Of a stretch of 64,000 nucleotides of DNA, positions 51,846 through 59,649 are shown in pieces. Under the pieces are notes generated by a model. It was not told the DNA's origin and made no database searches. It saw nothing but the letters and a program-made list of their open reading frames with translations. Made by a program: the position numbers and the translations under genes. The DNA is taken from contig JBAZWJ010000005.1 of assembly GCA_041660385.1 (NCBI GenBank), positions 56,829 through 120,828 of the forward strand. The letters are read 5' to 3'. The stretch is from DYJE01 sp041660385 (lineage in GTDB: Bacteria > Desulfobacterota > Desulfobacteria > Desulfobacterales > Desulfolunaceae). Within the stretch, counting starts at the first letter, position 1; each line of letters starts with the position of its first letter.

Positions 51846-52808
51846 ATGATGAAAACAATCAAAGGCTTTATCCTCATGAACAGGAATGAGATCAGAACCT
51901 GGCTCGCCTCAGTTATTGTGGACAGAACAATTCGTGAAATCCAGAATCACCACACCTATCTCCCCGATTATTCAAGCTTTAAACGGAATCCCGATCCTGT
52001 GAAATGGCTGGACAGCATGAAACAGTATCATGTGGTGAACAACGGCTGGTCCGACATAGCCCAGAACATCACCACATTTCCCGACGGGACCCTTGCCATC
52101 TGCCGGTCCTTGTCCCAACCGCCCGCAGGAATCACAGGGCATAATTCCCAGGGGATCTGCATTGAGCATATGGGAAACTTTGATACGGGCAAAGACGCCA
52201 TGACAGAGGAGCACAAGGATACCATCATCCATCTGAACGCCGTCCTTGTGGAACGGTTTAAACTGAACGTCAATACGGAAAATATCATCTACCACCACTG
52301 GTTCCATGAAAAAACATGCCCTGGAACAGCCTTCTTCGGCGGGAATACTATAGACGCGGCAAAAGCCAACTTTCTTCCCCTTGTCCAGGCCGAATACAAC
52401 AAGATCACGAAGAAAACGCCCAGTCCCCAGATCGATGAAAAGCCAGCTCTTGGCTATCGTATGGTCAAAGCCAAAGAGCTTAACGTCAGATCAGGACCCG
52501 GAACGAAAAACGCCAAAACAGGTGTTGTTTACGGGGGAAACATTCTTGGTTCTTACGCCGAATCCTCCGGCTGGGTCAAGATCAGCGCAACCGAAGAACG
52601 CTGGGTTGCAGCCACCTATCTTATAGTTGTCCAGAAAGGAAAAGTCCTTGCCGACTCACTGAACATCCGCACAGGGCCTGGTACAGACTATCCTGTTGTT
52701 GGGGCGCTTCCCAAAGGCACGGAAGTGGTGATTTTTGAGATGCAAAATGAATGGTGCCGCATCGACCCCAATGAAAAATGGGTTTCAGGCAAATATATTG
52801 AAAAATAA
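51846..52808 (+). CDS. N-acetylmuramoyl-L-alanine amidase-like protein with two SH3b domains
   Basis: A 320-residue protein without a signal peptide. Residues about 15-170 match the amidase_2/PGRP fold: REIQNHHTYLPDY with a zinc-binding His, GICIEHMGNFD, and YHHWFHEKTCPGTAFFG with the His and Cys zinc ligands. Two bacterial SH3 domains follow (about 198-258 with ELNVRSGPGTK and 262-320 with SLNIRTGPGTDY). Together they would cut the bond between muramic acid and the stem peptide and bind cell wall. Without a secretion signal it could be delivered as cargo of the injection system or act in its release. GGGGGACC precedes the ATG. Confidence 0.85.
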   Translation: MMKTIKGFILMNRNEIRTWLASVIVDRTIREIQNHHTYLPDYSSFKRNPDPVKWLDSMKQYHVVNNGWSDIAQNITTFPDGTLAICRSLSQPPAGITGHNSQGICIEHMGNFDTGKDAMTEEHKDTIIHLNAVLVERFKLNVNTENIIYHHWFHEKTCPGTAFFGGNTIDAAKANFLPLVQAEYNKITKKTPSPQIDEKPALGYRMVKAKELNVRSGPGTKNAKTGVVYGGNILGSYAESSGWVKISATEERWVAATYLIVVQKGKVLADSLNIRTGPGTDYPVVGALPKGTEVVIFEMQNEWCRIDPNEKWVSGKYIEK

Positions 52809-52879
52809 ACCGTGAAAGGGAATTGGATGGAGGGAATGGACCTTGCATACTTTTGAACAGGAAACAAAGATTAAATGGG

Positions 52880-53512
52880 ATGTCTCAAGGCCTGACTTTT
52901 TCGATGAACGGGAGCCAGCTGGTTTACGAACTTCGAACCGATGGGACGTTGAGCAACTTTGATCAGCAGATGATGGGGTTTATTGATCAGGATACCAACA
53001 TACCGCTGCGCTTCACAAATCGCCATGGCTTACTGGGAAACCGTATTGATGGTTACAATACCCAGGTTGATGTGGATGCGTGGACATCCGCTTATGTGGA
53101 TATTGACGATCTGCTCGCCAGTACCGACCTCGGGCTTCAATCGGTGCTGGTTCACTTTCTGTACGAGAGAGGAGCTACCAGAAACTACGAACGCCGCATC
53201 GGAACCGAAACGTTTACCGAGACGGAGTTTGAACGCGTTCATGCTCTGGGGATCGAAGCTGAAGCGGAGCTTCTACGCGACTACTTTGGTGATCCGACCA
53301 TCAGTATTTCCGAAGATTCACCAAGTAATACGATACGCCGTGTTTTTCGAAACAGCCGTCGTGACCGCATCCGCCGTCGGGTTGCCCATGGTCGTCGTGG
53401 AGAGGAACGTGGTGTGGACGCCATGTCCATTGAAGTAAGGACACAGGACGGGGAAACATTGACAGCTGCGGAATATCGTCAGAGACTTGAGAACGAACGT
53501 ATTGCAGAGTAG
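52880..53512 (+). CDS. Candidate eCIS-associated protein, function unknown
   Basis: From ATG 52880 it has 210 residues; an in-frame TTG at 52823 is an alternative because AAAGGG precedes it. The segment QVDVDAWTSAYVDIDDLLAS, with QSVLVHFLYERGATRNYERR and HALGIEAEAELLRDYFGDPT, looks like the C-terminal part of proteins found as cargo or accessory genes in eCIS loci, where it often follows a DUF4157-type metallopeptidase-like domain. That domain and its HExxH motif are absent here. The C terminus is basic (SRRDRIRRRVAHGRRGEERG). It is the last gene co-directional with the eCIS, 70 bases after the amidase. Cargo is a guess from position. Confidence 0.6.
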   Translation: MSQGLTFSMNGSQLVYELRTDGTLSNFDQQMMGFIDQDTNIPLRFTNRHGLLGNRIDGYNTQVDVDAWTSAYVDIDDLLASTDLGLQSVLVHFLYERGATRNYERRIGTETFTETEFERVHALGIEAEAELLRDYFGDPTISISEDSPSNTIRRVFRNSRRDRIRRRVAHGRRGEERGVDAMSIEVRTQDGETLTAAEYRQRLENERIAE

Positions 53513-53521
53513 GTTGAGCAA

Positions 53522-53560
53522 TCCCGGGCACGCCAATCTCCTGATTGGCCTGCGAAGCCT
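53522..53560. repeat. Partial copy of the GGGCACGCCAATC hairpin repeat
   Basis: GGGCACGCCAATCTCCTGAT followed by TGGCC forms a small hairpin and matches the starts of the composite repeats at 62484 and 63527. Only the first hairpin is present here. Confidence 0.55.
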
Positions 53561-53607
53561 TTTAATCCTTCTCATTCTTCGATATGCTATTGATAAAAGG
53601 AACAAAC

Positions 53608-53955
53608 ATGGTTCACAATGTTTTAAAGATTTCATTCATATGTTTTATTTCATTATCATTTCAATCATGTGCTACTTATAAAACAGTTGTTCCCAGTTCA
53701 CAGAGAAAACTTGTTCAATATGTGGAATCTGTTGATAATGAATACTGCGTCACTATTCCAAGGGTATACAGCGGCATAAATTATACTTATTGTGTTATGT
53801 GTGGGGATGCCAAGCTGACGAGTTCCCACACCGATGCTGCAACTATTCCATTCGATTTTATTGCGGACACTTTACTCCTTCCATATACGGTAATCAGACA
53901 GGTCGTTGATGGGAATCTGGTGTTGAAAAAAGAAATTAAGAGCGCAGAGAAATAA
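53608..53955 (+). CDS. YceK/YidQ-like lipoprotein
   Basis: A 115-residue protein from ATG 53608, which follows AAAGGA; a start 24 bases upstream is less likely. Residues 1-20 are a lipoprotein signal with the lipobox FQSC, so the mature protein is lipid-anchored at Cys20. The rest (PRVYSGINYTYCV, IPFDFIADTLLLPYTVIRQV) matches the YceK/YidQ family of small lipoproteins of unknown role, in which the DxxLLPxT segment is conserved. It stands alone between the injection-system locus and a hemerythrin gene. Confidence 0.8.
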   Translation: MVHNVLKISFICFISLSFQSCATYKTVVPSSQRKLVQYVESVDNEYCVTIPRVYSGINYTYCVMCGDAKLTSSHTDAATIPFDFIADTLLLPYTVIRQVVDGNLVLKKEIKSAEK

Positions 53956-54041
53956 TTCATATTTCAGTAAAATGGGCGTTATGCCGATAATTTCCAGATA
54001 TCACCCTGATCTCATCTTATCATTAAATGGAGGACCGCCAC

Positions 54042-54422
54042 ATGGGTATCGTTTTTATCTGGAGCGACGAGTATTCAGTAGGGAATGAAGAACTGGACAG
54101 CCAGCACAGATATATGTTCGATCTTGGAAACAAAATCCAATCGGCAAAGCCTTCTGAGGCCCGGCCCTATGTGATGGCTCTGTATAAATTCATCACAGCC
54201 CACTTCAACAAAGAAGAGGAGTATCTGAAATCCATAGGCTTTCCAGGTGCAGCCGAACATCAGCTCATGCATGAACGGCTGATTACGAAGCTCAACGATT
54301 TGTCCGAGGGATTCAAACCCGAAATGCTGGATGAACTAATAACTTTTCTACACAACTGGCTTGTCAACCACATTCTCAACGAGGATAAACGATATTTTGA
54401 TTTTGTTCGTTCGCGTATATGA
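54042..54422 (+). CDS. Bacteriohemerythrin
   Basis: A 126-residue single-domain hemerythrin from ATG 54042, preceded by GGAGG; the earlier ATG at 54027 lies over the ribosome site. The di-iron ligands are in order: DSQHRYMFDL (His), FITAHFNKEEEYL (His and Glu), EHQLMHERL (His, His) and LVNHILNEDKRYFDF (His and Asp). Such proteins bind oxygen reversibly and in anaerobes may store, sense or carry it to oxygen-reducing enzymes. No fused signalling domain is present. The gene stands alone. Confidence 0.93.
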   Translation: MGIVFIWSDEYSVGNEELDSQHRYMFDLGNKIQSAKPSEARPYVMALYKFITAHFNKEEEYLKSIGFPGAAEHQLMHERLITKLNDLSEGFKPEMLDELITFLHNWLVNHILNEDKRYFDFVRSRI

Positions 54423-54461
54423 CTATCGCGGGAAAAAAGATTGGATAATGATTAGGAATTA

Positions 54462-54863
54462 TCAACCCACCCAGTTTTCAACGATCAATGACGGTATCCG
54501 CTTGAATTCTTTTTCATTGTTTGTCACCAGTATTCTGTCCTGACTGAGGGCATGGGCGGCAATGAGCATATCCAGTGGGCCAATGGTCAGGCCTTGCTCT
54601 TCAAGCATTGAGCGGATCTGGCCGTAGTAACGGGAGGCCTGTTCATCATAAGCCAGAATATCAAAGGGGATCAGGAATTCTTCCAGGCGTTTTTCATTTT
54701 CTATTCTTTTCCTGCTTTTACAAACGCCATAATACAGTTCGGAGATTGTAACGCTTGAAATACCGATTGTTCCGATATCGGCTTTTTTAAATCGTTGAAT
54801 AACGGAAGGAGGGCGTTTATTCATAATATAAATGCAGATATTTGTATCAATCAAATAGTTCAT
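54462..54863 (-). CDS. vapC: VapC-type PIN-domain toxin
   Basis: This 133-residue protein is a PIN-domain ribonuclease. The acidic residues needed for metal binding are visible: the opening YLIDTNICIYIM (Asp), SVTISELYYGV (Glu), GPLDMLIAAHAL (Asp) and LVTNNEKEFKRI (Asn/Glu). VapC enzymes cut tRNA or rRNA and are held in check by a co-encoded antitoxin. The antitoxin gene overlaps its start by 17 bases. The length and motif order match plasmid-maintenance-type VapC proteins. Confidence 0.92.
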   Translation of the reverse strand: MNYLIDTNICIYIMNKRPPSVIQRFKKADIGTIGISSVTISELYYGVCKSRKRIENEKRLEEFLIPFDILAYDEQASRYYGQIRSMLEEQGLTIGPLDMLIAAHALSQDRILVTNNEKEFKRIPSLIVENWVG

Positions 54864-55095
54864 TCAGGCCATCTCGATTTTGTTGAGATTCAGGTTGATT
54901 CCGATCCTTCATGAAAACGTCGTCATACTTGTTCAGATTGTTTTCCCAGACATCCCATACAGTCCCGTTTTTCGGAATTAAAAGAACCCCTTCCGCTGTT
55001 TTTTTGATGTAAACTTCACACCCTTCGAACCGATAAGCCATGGGCAGTCGAACTGCTTGACTGCGACCGTTAACGAAAAGTTTAGCTGTTTCCAT
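54847..55095 (-). CDS. vapB: VapB-type antitoxin
   Basis: An 82-residue protein with an AbrB/MazE-like DNA-binding start (TAKLFVNGRSQAVRLPMAYR and EGCEVYIKK) and an acidic, flexible tail that should occupy the toxin's active site (DDVFMKDRNQPESQQNRDGL). It overlaps the toxin gene, ensuring coupled translation, and should repress the pair's promoter. The ATG at 55095 follows AAGGAG. Confidence 0.9.
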   Translation of the reverse strand: METAKLFVNGRSQAVRLPMAYRFEGCEVYIKKTAEGVLLIPKNGTVWDVWENNLNKYDDVFMKDRNQPESQQNRDGLNELFD

Positions 55096-55099
55096 GATT

Positions 55100-55379
55100 A
55101 GCTCCTTATCTATGTGTTATGGTCTATATTACACAGTATATACCCTGTTGTCAAGGAACAATGTGGCAACATTTGGAGGCGTTGGGGGTCATGATGATCA
55201 TATTTTATAAAAGGTGTAAAATACTTTTCGCTTAACGCTTTCGGGTTCTTTTACACGTTTTTTACAACCTTTTTACCTGCCCGCTGCATATTTACATACC
55301 AAAAAAGATACTCTCCATTCAACGGATTGCGGAAAACGAAAAAAAACGTTAATTCATCACATGAAAAAGGAGAACGAAC
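55100..55379. other. Intergenic region between VapB and the VWA gene
   Basis: The first 50 bases must hold the promoter of the minus-strand VapBC pair, and the rest that of the plus-strand VWA gene. AAGGAG precedes the VWA start. No repeat, RNA or sigma-54 consensus is seen. Confidence 0.4.
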
Positions 55380-56753
55380 ATGAAGGGTATCTTCCATATG
55401 ACAGCAGAAAAATGGTTTAAACGATCAATGATGGTGTTTTTGTATCTACTGGTCATTTGTGCGGATGTGTCCATGGCGGGATCAGCCAAGGTGGGCATGC
55501 GGGTTGAAACGGACAGAACAATTCTCCCGGCGGACGGAGACAGAACGGTGGTGATCAAGGTCAGTCTTGACGCTCCCCCTCCTCCGCGTCATGTGGAGCG
55601 GCCTCCGGTCAACCTGTCCATTGTTCTTGACAGGTCAGGGTCCATGTCCGGGGATAAAATCGAAAAAGCCAAAGAAGCGGCCATTGAAGCGGTGAAACAT
55701 CTGGGGTCTAATGACATCTTTTCCCTGGTGATTTACGATCATAATGTGGAAACTCTGGTTCCTGCAACGCCCGTTCGCAATCTGGACGGCATTATTTCCA
55801 AGATAAGGAGCATCGAACCCGGCGGAAGCACAGCCCTTTTCGGTGGGGTGAGCCAGGGTGCGGCGGAAATTCGGAAAAACGGTGGTGGACGATTTGTGCA
55901 TCGCATCATTCTGCTGTCCGATGGTCTTGCTAATGTGGGGCCACAAACCCCTGAAGATCTCGGGCGGCTTGGAGCGGCATTGATCAAGGAGCGCATTTCC
56001 GTTTCAACCGTGGGTGTGGGTACCGATTATAATGAAGACCTGATGGCCCGGCTTTCCCAGAACAGCGACGGCAATATCTATTTCGTTGAAAACAGCAGCG
56101 CTCTTCCGGGCATCTTCAATGCAGAACTGGGGAGTGTCTTGAGCGTGGTGGCCAAAGATGTCAAAGTGATCATCGAAGTTCCTGAAGATGTGATTCCCGT
56201 TTCCATCATCGGCAGGGAAGGGCGGATCAAAGGAAAGACCGTTGAATTTTCAATGAACCAGCTTTACGGAAATCAGGAGAAATTCGCTCTGGTTGAAGTG
56301 AAGGTTCCCAGAAATAAAGCTGGAAAAAGTTACGGAAAAGATATGGAAATCGCCCATGCCAAAGTGTACTATGAAAATCCCGTATCAAAAACACGTGAAC
56401 AGGCCGAGGCCCGTGGCATGGTGAGTTTCAGTCAGGACGAAAAAAAGGTGAAACGATCCACAAACGTGGCGGTTGTCAGAGATTACCAGCTTAACCTGAA
56501 CGCTCTGGCCCAGGAAAAAGCCATCAATGAGTCGGACAAAGGAAAGAAAAAAGAAGCGATCAGCACCTTGAAGAGTTCCGCTGCCCAGCTTAAAAGCGTG
56601 GGAAGCGCCATCAACGATGAAAAGCTCCTGAAAGAAGCTGAGATGATTGAACAAAAAGCCGACCTCATCGAGAAAGAAGGCATGAGCAAGAAAAGCCGGA
56701 AAATGCTGAGAACCGAGAGTTATCAGATGAAAAATCAGCAGTATGAGAAATAG
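55380..56753 (+). CDS. Exported VWA-domain protein
   Basis: A 457-residue protein with a signal sequence at residues 1-35 (a second ATG at 55398 is possible). Residues about 75-245 form a von Willebrand factor A domain. The MIDAS metal site DRSGSMSGDKIEKAK is intact, with GGSTALFGGV and LLSDGLANVG supplying the other ligands. The following beta-rich region (about 255-350) and helical C-terminal part rich in Lys and Glu resemble bacterial VWA proteins of the YfbK type. Such proteins bind partners through Mg2+ in the periplasm or at the surface. It lies 90 bases before a sensor kinase gene, so it may act in the same signalling unit. Confidence 0.9.
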   Translation: MKGIFHMTAEKWFKRSMMVFLYLLVICADVSMAGSAKVGMRVETDRTILPADGDRTVVIKVSLDAPPPPRHVERPPVNLSIVLDRSGSMSGDKIEKAKEAAIEAVKHLGSNDIFSLVIYDHNVETLVPATPVRNLDGIISKIRSIEPGGSTALFGGVSQGAAEIRKNGGGRFVHRIILLSDGLANVGPQTPEDLGRLGAALIKERISVSTVGVGTDYNEDLMARLSQNSDGNIYFVENSSALPGIFNAELGSVLSVVAKDVKVIIEVPEDVIPVSIIGREGRIKGKTVEFSMNQLYGNQEKFALVEVKVPRNKAGKSYGKDMEIAHAKVYYENPVSKTREQAEARGMVSFSQDEKKVKRSTNVAVVRDYQLNLNALAQEKAINESDKGKKKEAISTLKSSAAQLKSVGSAINDEKLLKEAEMIEQKADLIEKEGMSKKSRKMLRTESYQMKNQQYEK

Positions 56754-56769
56754 AATGAATTAGAAAAAT

Positions 56770-56815
56770 GAACATCGAACGCCCAACATCTATTCAATGT
56801 TCGATGTTCGATATT
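56770..56815. repeat. Compact GAACATCGAAC palindrome
   Basis: GAACATCGAAC units (56770-56790) directly face inverted TTCGATGTTCGAT units (56799-56812). The element is the smallest member of the dispersed family in this window and lies between the VWA and kinase genes. Confidence 0.65.
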
Positions 56816-56844
56816 AAGTTAAAAAAGAGGGGAAAACCATATAA

Positions 56845-58548
56845 ATGAAAACCTCACGCACAATTCTCATCTACTGGTTTCTCCTCATCGTCCCCACTCT
56901 GGTGATCGGTGTCTGGGCGTTGAAACTGCTGTCCCACGAAAAAGACAGGCTGAAAATTCAGGCCGTTGCTTCTCTGACCGAGAGGGCAAGAACCATGGCC
57001 GACAGCCTGGAATTCACCGTGGCAGATGTGGAAGAGGCCCTGACACGTTCGCTTCTCACCGTGGACAAATCCCGGATTGAACCCACCCTCAGCCACTGGC
57101 AGGAGACAAACCCCCTGGTTCGAAATGTGTTTATCTGGAATGAAAACCGACTGATCTATCCGGTGGACGGCCTTGCGGCAACACCGGAGGAAAGAAGGTT
57201 TGCCATAAGATATGAGGCCCTTTTTACAGGGCGTCTCGCCTTTGGTTTTGGCAACGGGGTCAGCTCAGACGAGTGGAATTCACCGGTTGTCCAAGTGGAA
57301 AAAAGCTATCAAAGCAATGCGAAAGCAAAGTCTTCTGCACGGAAAGACCTGTTGAGCCTTGCCCGACTCGAAAATCAGGATCAGACAGCGACGGCTCCAT
57401 CTGAAAGCTATGGCGGCAAACCTTTATTTAAACCACGAAGCGGCTGGATTCCCTGGTTTTCGGAAAACAGGCTGTTTATCCTGGGTTATGCCCAGCGTGA
57501 AGAAAAAGGGCCTGTTTACGGTCTGGAACTGGAACTTATGACCTTGCTGTCCCGGCTGATCACCCAGCTTCCACAGGTTAAAGAATCCTATGCGGCTTTC
57601 GGACTTGTTTCAGGTGACGACGAGCTTGTATTTCAGGCAGGGGGATTTCCCATTGACGTGAAAAAGAAGCCGGAAATCAGTGTCCCCCTGTCCGACCTTC
57701 TTCCCCATTACCGGGTCAACGTGTACCTCTCGGAAAAAGGTGCGCCAGGTGAAACAGGGTTTATCTATGTTTCGGCTTTGCTGGTCCTGGTTTTTTTGGC
57801 AGCCATGATTCTGGGCGGCACACTCCTGATCCGGGACAGCAGGCGGAGCATGAAAGATGCCATGGAAAAGACGTCTTTTGTGTCGTCCGTTTCCCATGAA
57901 TTGAAAACACCCCTGACCAGCATTCGGATGTATGCCGAGCTTCTGGCTGAAGGGCGGGTCTCTCAGCCTGAAAAAGTGAACCGTTATCTTTCCGTGATCG
58001 TCAGCGAAAGCCAGCGGCTTACACGGCTTGTGAACAACGTTCTTGATTTTGGCCGCCTGGAGCAGGGCAAGAAAACCTATCACAAAGCATCGCTGGACAT
58101 GGCAGAATTTGTCCGTGGGATTTTTGACGCCCACAGCATTCGTATTGCCGCAGCCGGACTATCCCTTGAACTGCATATTCCCGAAAACGCCATACTCATC
58201 ATCGTGACAGACAGGGACGCTCTGGAACAGGTGCTTCTGAACCTTATCGACAATGCAGTGAAATATGCGGCCTCAGGGAAATATCTTGGCTGTTCTGTTG
58301 AGAATAACTCAAATGACACCATTGATCTTGTTATCACCGACAGAGGACCGGGCATTCCTCCAGCTCACCAGACGCTGATTTTCGAAAAGTTTCACCGTGT
58401 GGACAACAGCTTAACGGCGGAACAGGCCGGTTCCGGGCTGGGATTGAGCATCGCCCGCCGGATTTTAAGGGATCTTGGCGGCGATCTTATCTTCGAACCT
58501 GAAAAAGACGGCGGCAGCCGTTTCATAGCAAGGATTGGAAAATCATGA
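56845..58548 (+). CDS. Membrane sensor histidine kinase
   Basis: A 567-residue sensor kinase. A first membrane helix (residues about 8-30) is followed by a large periplasmic domain of about 270 residues without a recognisable ligand fold, then a second helix (VSALLVLVFLAAMILGGTLL, about 310-330). The HisKA domain has the phospho-accepting His351 in SVSHELKTPLTSIRMYAE. The ATPase domain shows NLIDNAVKYA (N box), DRGPGIPP (G1), FEKFHRVD (F box) and GSGLGLSIARRI (G2). The response regulator gene overlaps its end by four bases. A 282-base part of this gene (57989-58270) recurs at the right edge of the window. Confidence 0.93.
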   Translation: MKTSRTILIYWFLLIVPTLVIGVWALKLLSHEKDRLKIQAVASLTERARTMADSLEFTVADVEEALTRSLLTVDKSRIEPTLSHWQETNPLVRNVFIWNENRLIYPVDGLAATPEERRFAIRYEALFTGRLAFGFGNGVSSDEWNSPVVQVEKSYQSNAKAKSSARKDLLSLARLENQDQTATAPSESYGGKPLFKPRSGWIPWFSENRLFILGYAQREEKGPVYGLELELMTLLSRLITQLPQVKESYAAFGLVSGDDELVFQAGGFPIDVKKKPEISVPLSDLLPHYRVNVYLSEKGAPGETGFIYVSALLVLVFLAAMILGGTLLIRDSRRSMKDAMEKTSFVSSVSHELKTPLTSIRMYAELLAEGRVSQPEKVNRYLSVIVSESQRLTRLVNNVLDFGRLEQGKKTYHKASLDMAEFVRGIFDAHSIRIAAAGLSLELHIPENAILIIVTDRDALEQVLLNLIDNAVKYAASGKYLGCSVENNSNDTIDLVITDRGPGIPPAHQTLIFEKFHRVDNSLTAEQAGSGLGLSIARRILRDLGGDLIFEPEKDGGSRFIARIGKS

Positions 58549-59258
58549 GCAGCATTTTAAAGAAAACACGGATTCTTGTGGCGGAAGATGACGCCAACAT
58601 CAGAGAAGGCCTTGTGGATACCTTGACCAGTGAAGGTTACAATGTCACAGCCGCCCATGACGGTAACGCAGCCCTTGCGGCGTTTGAATCGGACCGTTTC
58701 AGTCTGGTTCTCCTTGATGTGATGATGCCCGGCAAAAGCGGTTATGATCTCTGCCGGATCATCCGCTCCAAAGATGAAACCCTGCCCGTGATCATGCTTA
58801 CAGCCAAAGGAGAAGAAATCGACAAGGTGGTGGGATTGAAACTTGGCGCCGATGATTACATCACCAAGCCCTTCGGTATTCACGAACTGCTTGCCCGCAT
58901 TGAAGCTGTATTGCGGCGCAGCAAACGGACTTTGGAGAAAGAAACGGCCCGAACACCCGAAAGCTTTACCTTCGGAGGCAGGACCGTCAAGACAAAGAGT
59001 TACAAACTGATCAAAGAGGGCGAAACCCTGGACCTTTCCGAACGTGAAATGAACCTTCTCCTTTTCTTTAACGATCACCCCGACGAGGTTCTCAGCCGGG
59101 AAACCCTGTTAAACGCCATCTGGGGCATCGACTATTTCGGCAACACCCGGACCCTGGACCAGCATGTGGCCCAGCTCAGAAAGAAAATCGAAGATGACCC
59201 TGCAAGCCCTTCCATCATCACCACGGTTCACGGCATTGGGTACAGGTACAACGGATAG
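58545..59258 (+). CDS. OmpR-family response regulator
   Basis: A 237-residue two-domain regulator. The receiver has the acidic pair EDD at 14-16, the phosphoacceptor Asp58 in LLDVMMPG, and Lys in YITKPFG. The C-terminal winged helix (about 140-237) carries LSEREMNLLLFF, SRETLLNAIWG, RTLDQHVAQLRKKIE and the wing TVHGIGYRY, as in OmpR/PhoB proteins. It overlaps the kinase gene (ATGA) and is its cognate partner. Target genes are unknown; the VWA gene upstream is a candidate. A dispersed repeat begins one base after the stop. Confidence 0.95.
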   Translation: MSSILKKTRILVAEDDANIREGLVDTLTSEGYNVTAAHDGNAALAAFESDRFSLVLLDVMMPGKSGYDLCRIIRSKDETLPVIMLTAKGEEIDKVVGLKLGADDYITKPFGIHELLARIEAVLRRSKRTLEKETARTPESFTFGGRTVKTKSYKLIKEGETLDLSEREMNLLLFFNDHPDEVLSRETLLNAIWGIDYFGNTRTLDQHVAQLRKKIEDDPASPSIITTVHGIGYRYNG

Positions 59259-59400
59259 AAACAGAAAACAGCACGAATACGAAATTTTCTTTAGCCATTG
59301 CGCTCAAAGAAAGTTGGATCTGGGTATGAACTGACCCCTTTTCTCTATGAATTGTCAAGGATAATGATCCTACCCCGTTTTTTCAGGACCTTTAATGGGT
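59259..59400. repeat. Dispersed 120-base repeat, copy 1
   Basis: From the response-regulator stop onward, CAGCACGAATACGAAATTTT, the segment CTCAAAGAAAGTTGGATCTG, CTGACCCC and a final CCCCGTTTTTT match copies at about 62541-62655 and 63583-63720. This copy lacks the two upstream hairpins of the others. Confidence 0.75.
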
Positions 59401-59649
59401 GACCCCACGCGTGACCTAACCATCTATATTACTTATTTTTTTCATTTATATTTCTATTGCCATGGCATTTCTTTTTAGATATGGTTCGACGAAGATACGA
59501 TCTTAAGTTTATCTTGAGTCTGGATAATCTGGATAAGAAACTTAACGATAAATTAAGAAAAGGTGAAAAACTCATTTCTTCATATCCAATGAGTGCCTAA
59601 CCGGAAATGACATCTTGCTGTTCACGCCGAAATATGGGGGGTGGGGGCC
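59400..59649. other. Gap before the large lipoprotein gene
   Basis: AT-rich sequence without a gene. GGGGGTGGGGG just before ATG 59650 may act as the ribosome site. A TGGCATTTCTTTTTAG at 59463-59478 resembles a sigma-54 site only in its first half. Confidence 0.4.

Noticed and set aside
28164..53512. A prophage
   Set aside because: Sheath, tube and baseplate genes are present, but no capsid, portal, terminase, integrase or holin gene is seen, and the AAA ATPase and DUF4255-like genes point to an eCIS.
28164..53512. A type VI secretion system
   Set aside because: No TssJLM membrane complex, ClpV or TssBC-type two-part sheath; the sheath proteins are of the single-chain phage-like kind.
59463..59478. 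A sigma-54 promoter before the large lipoprotein gene
   Set aside because: TGGCATTTCTTTTTAG has the -24 part but lacks the GC at -12.
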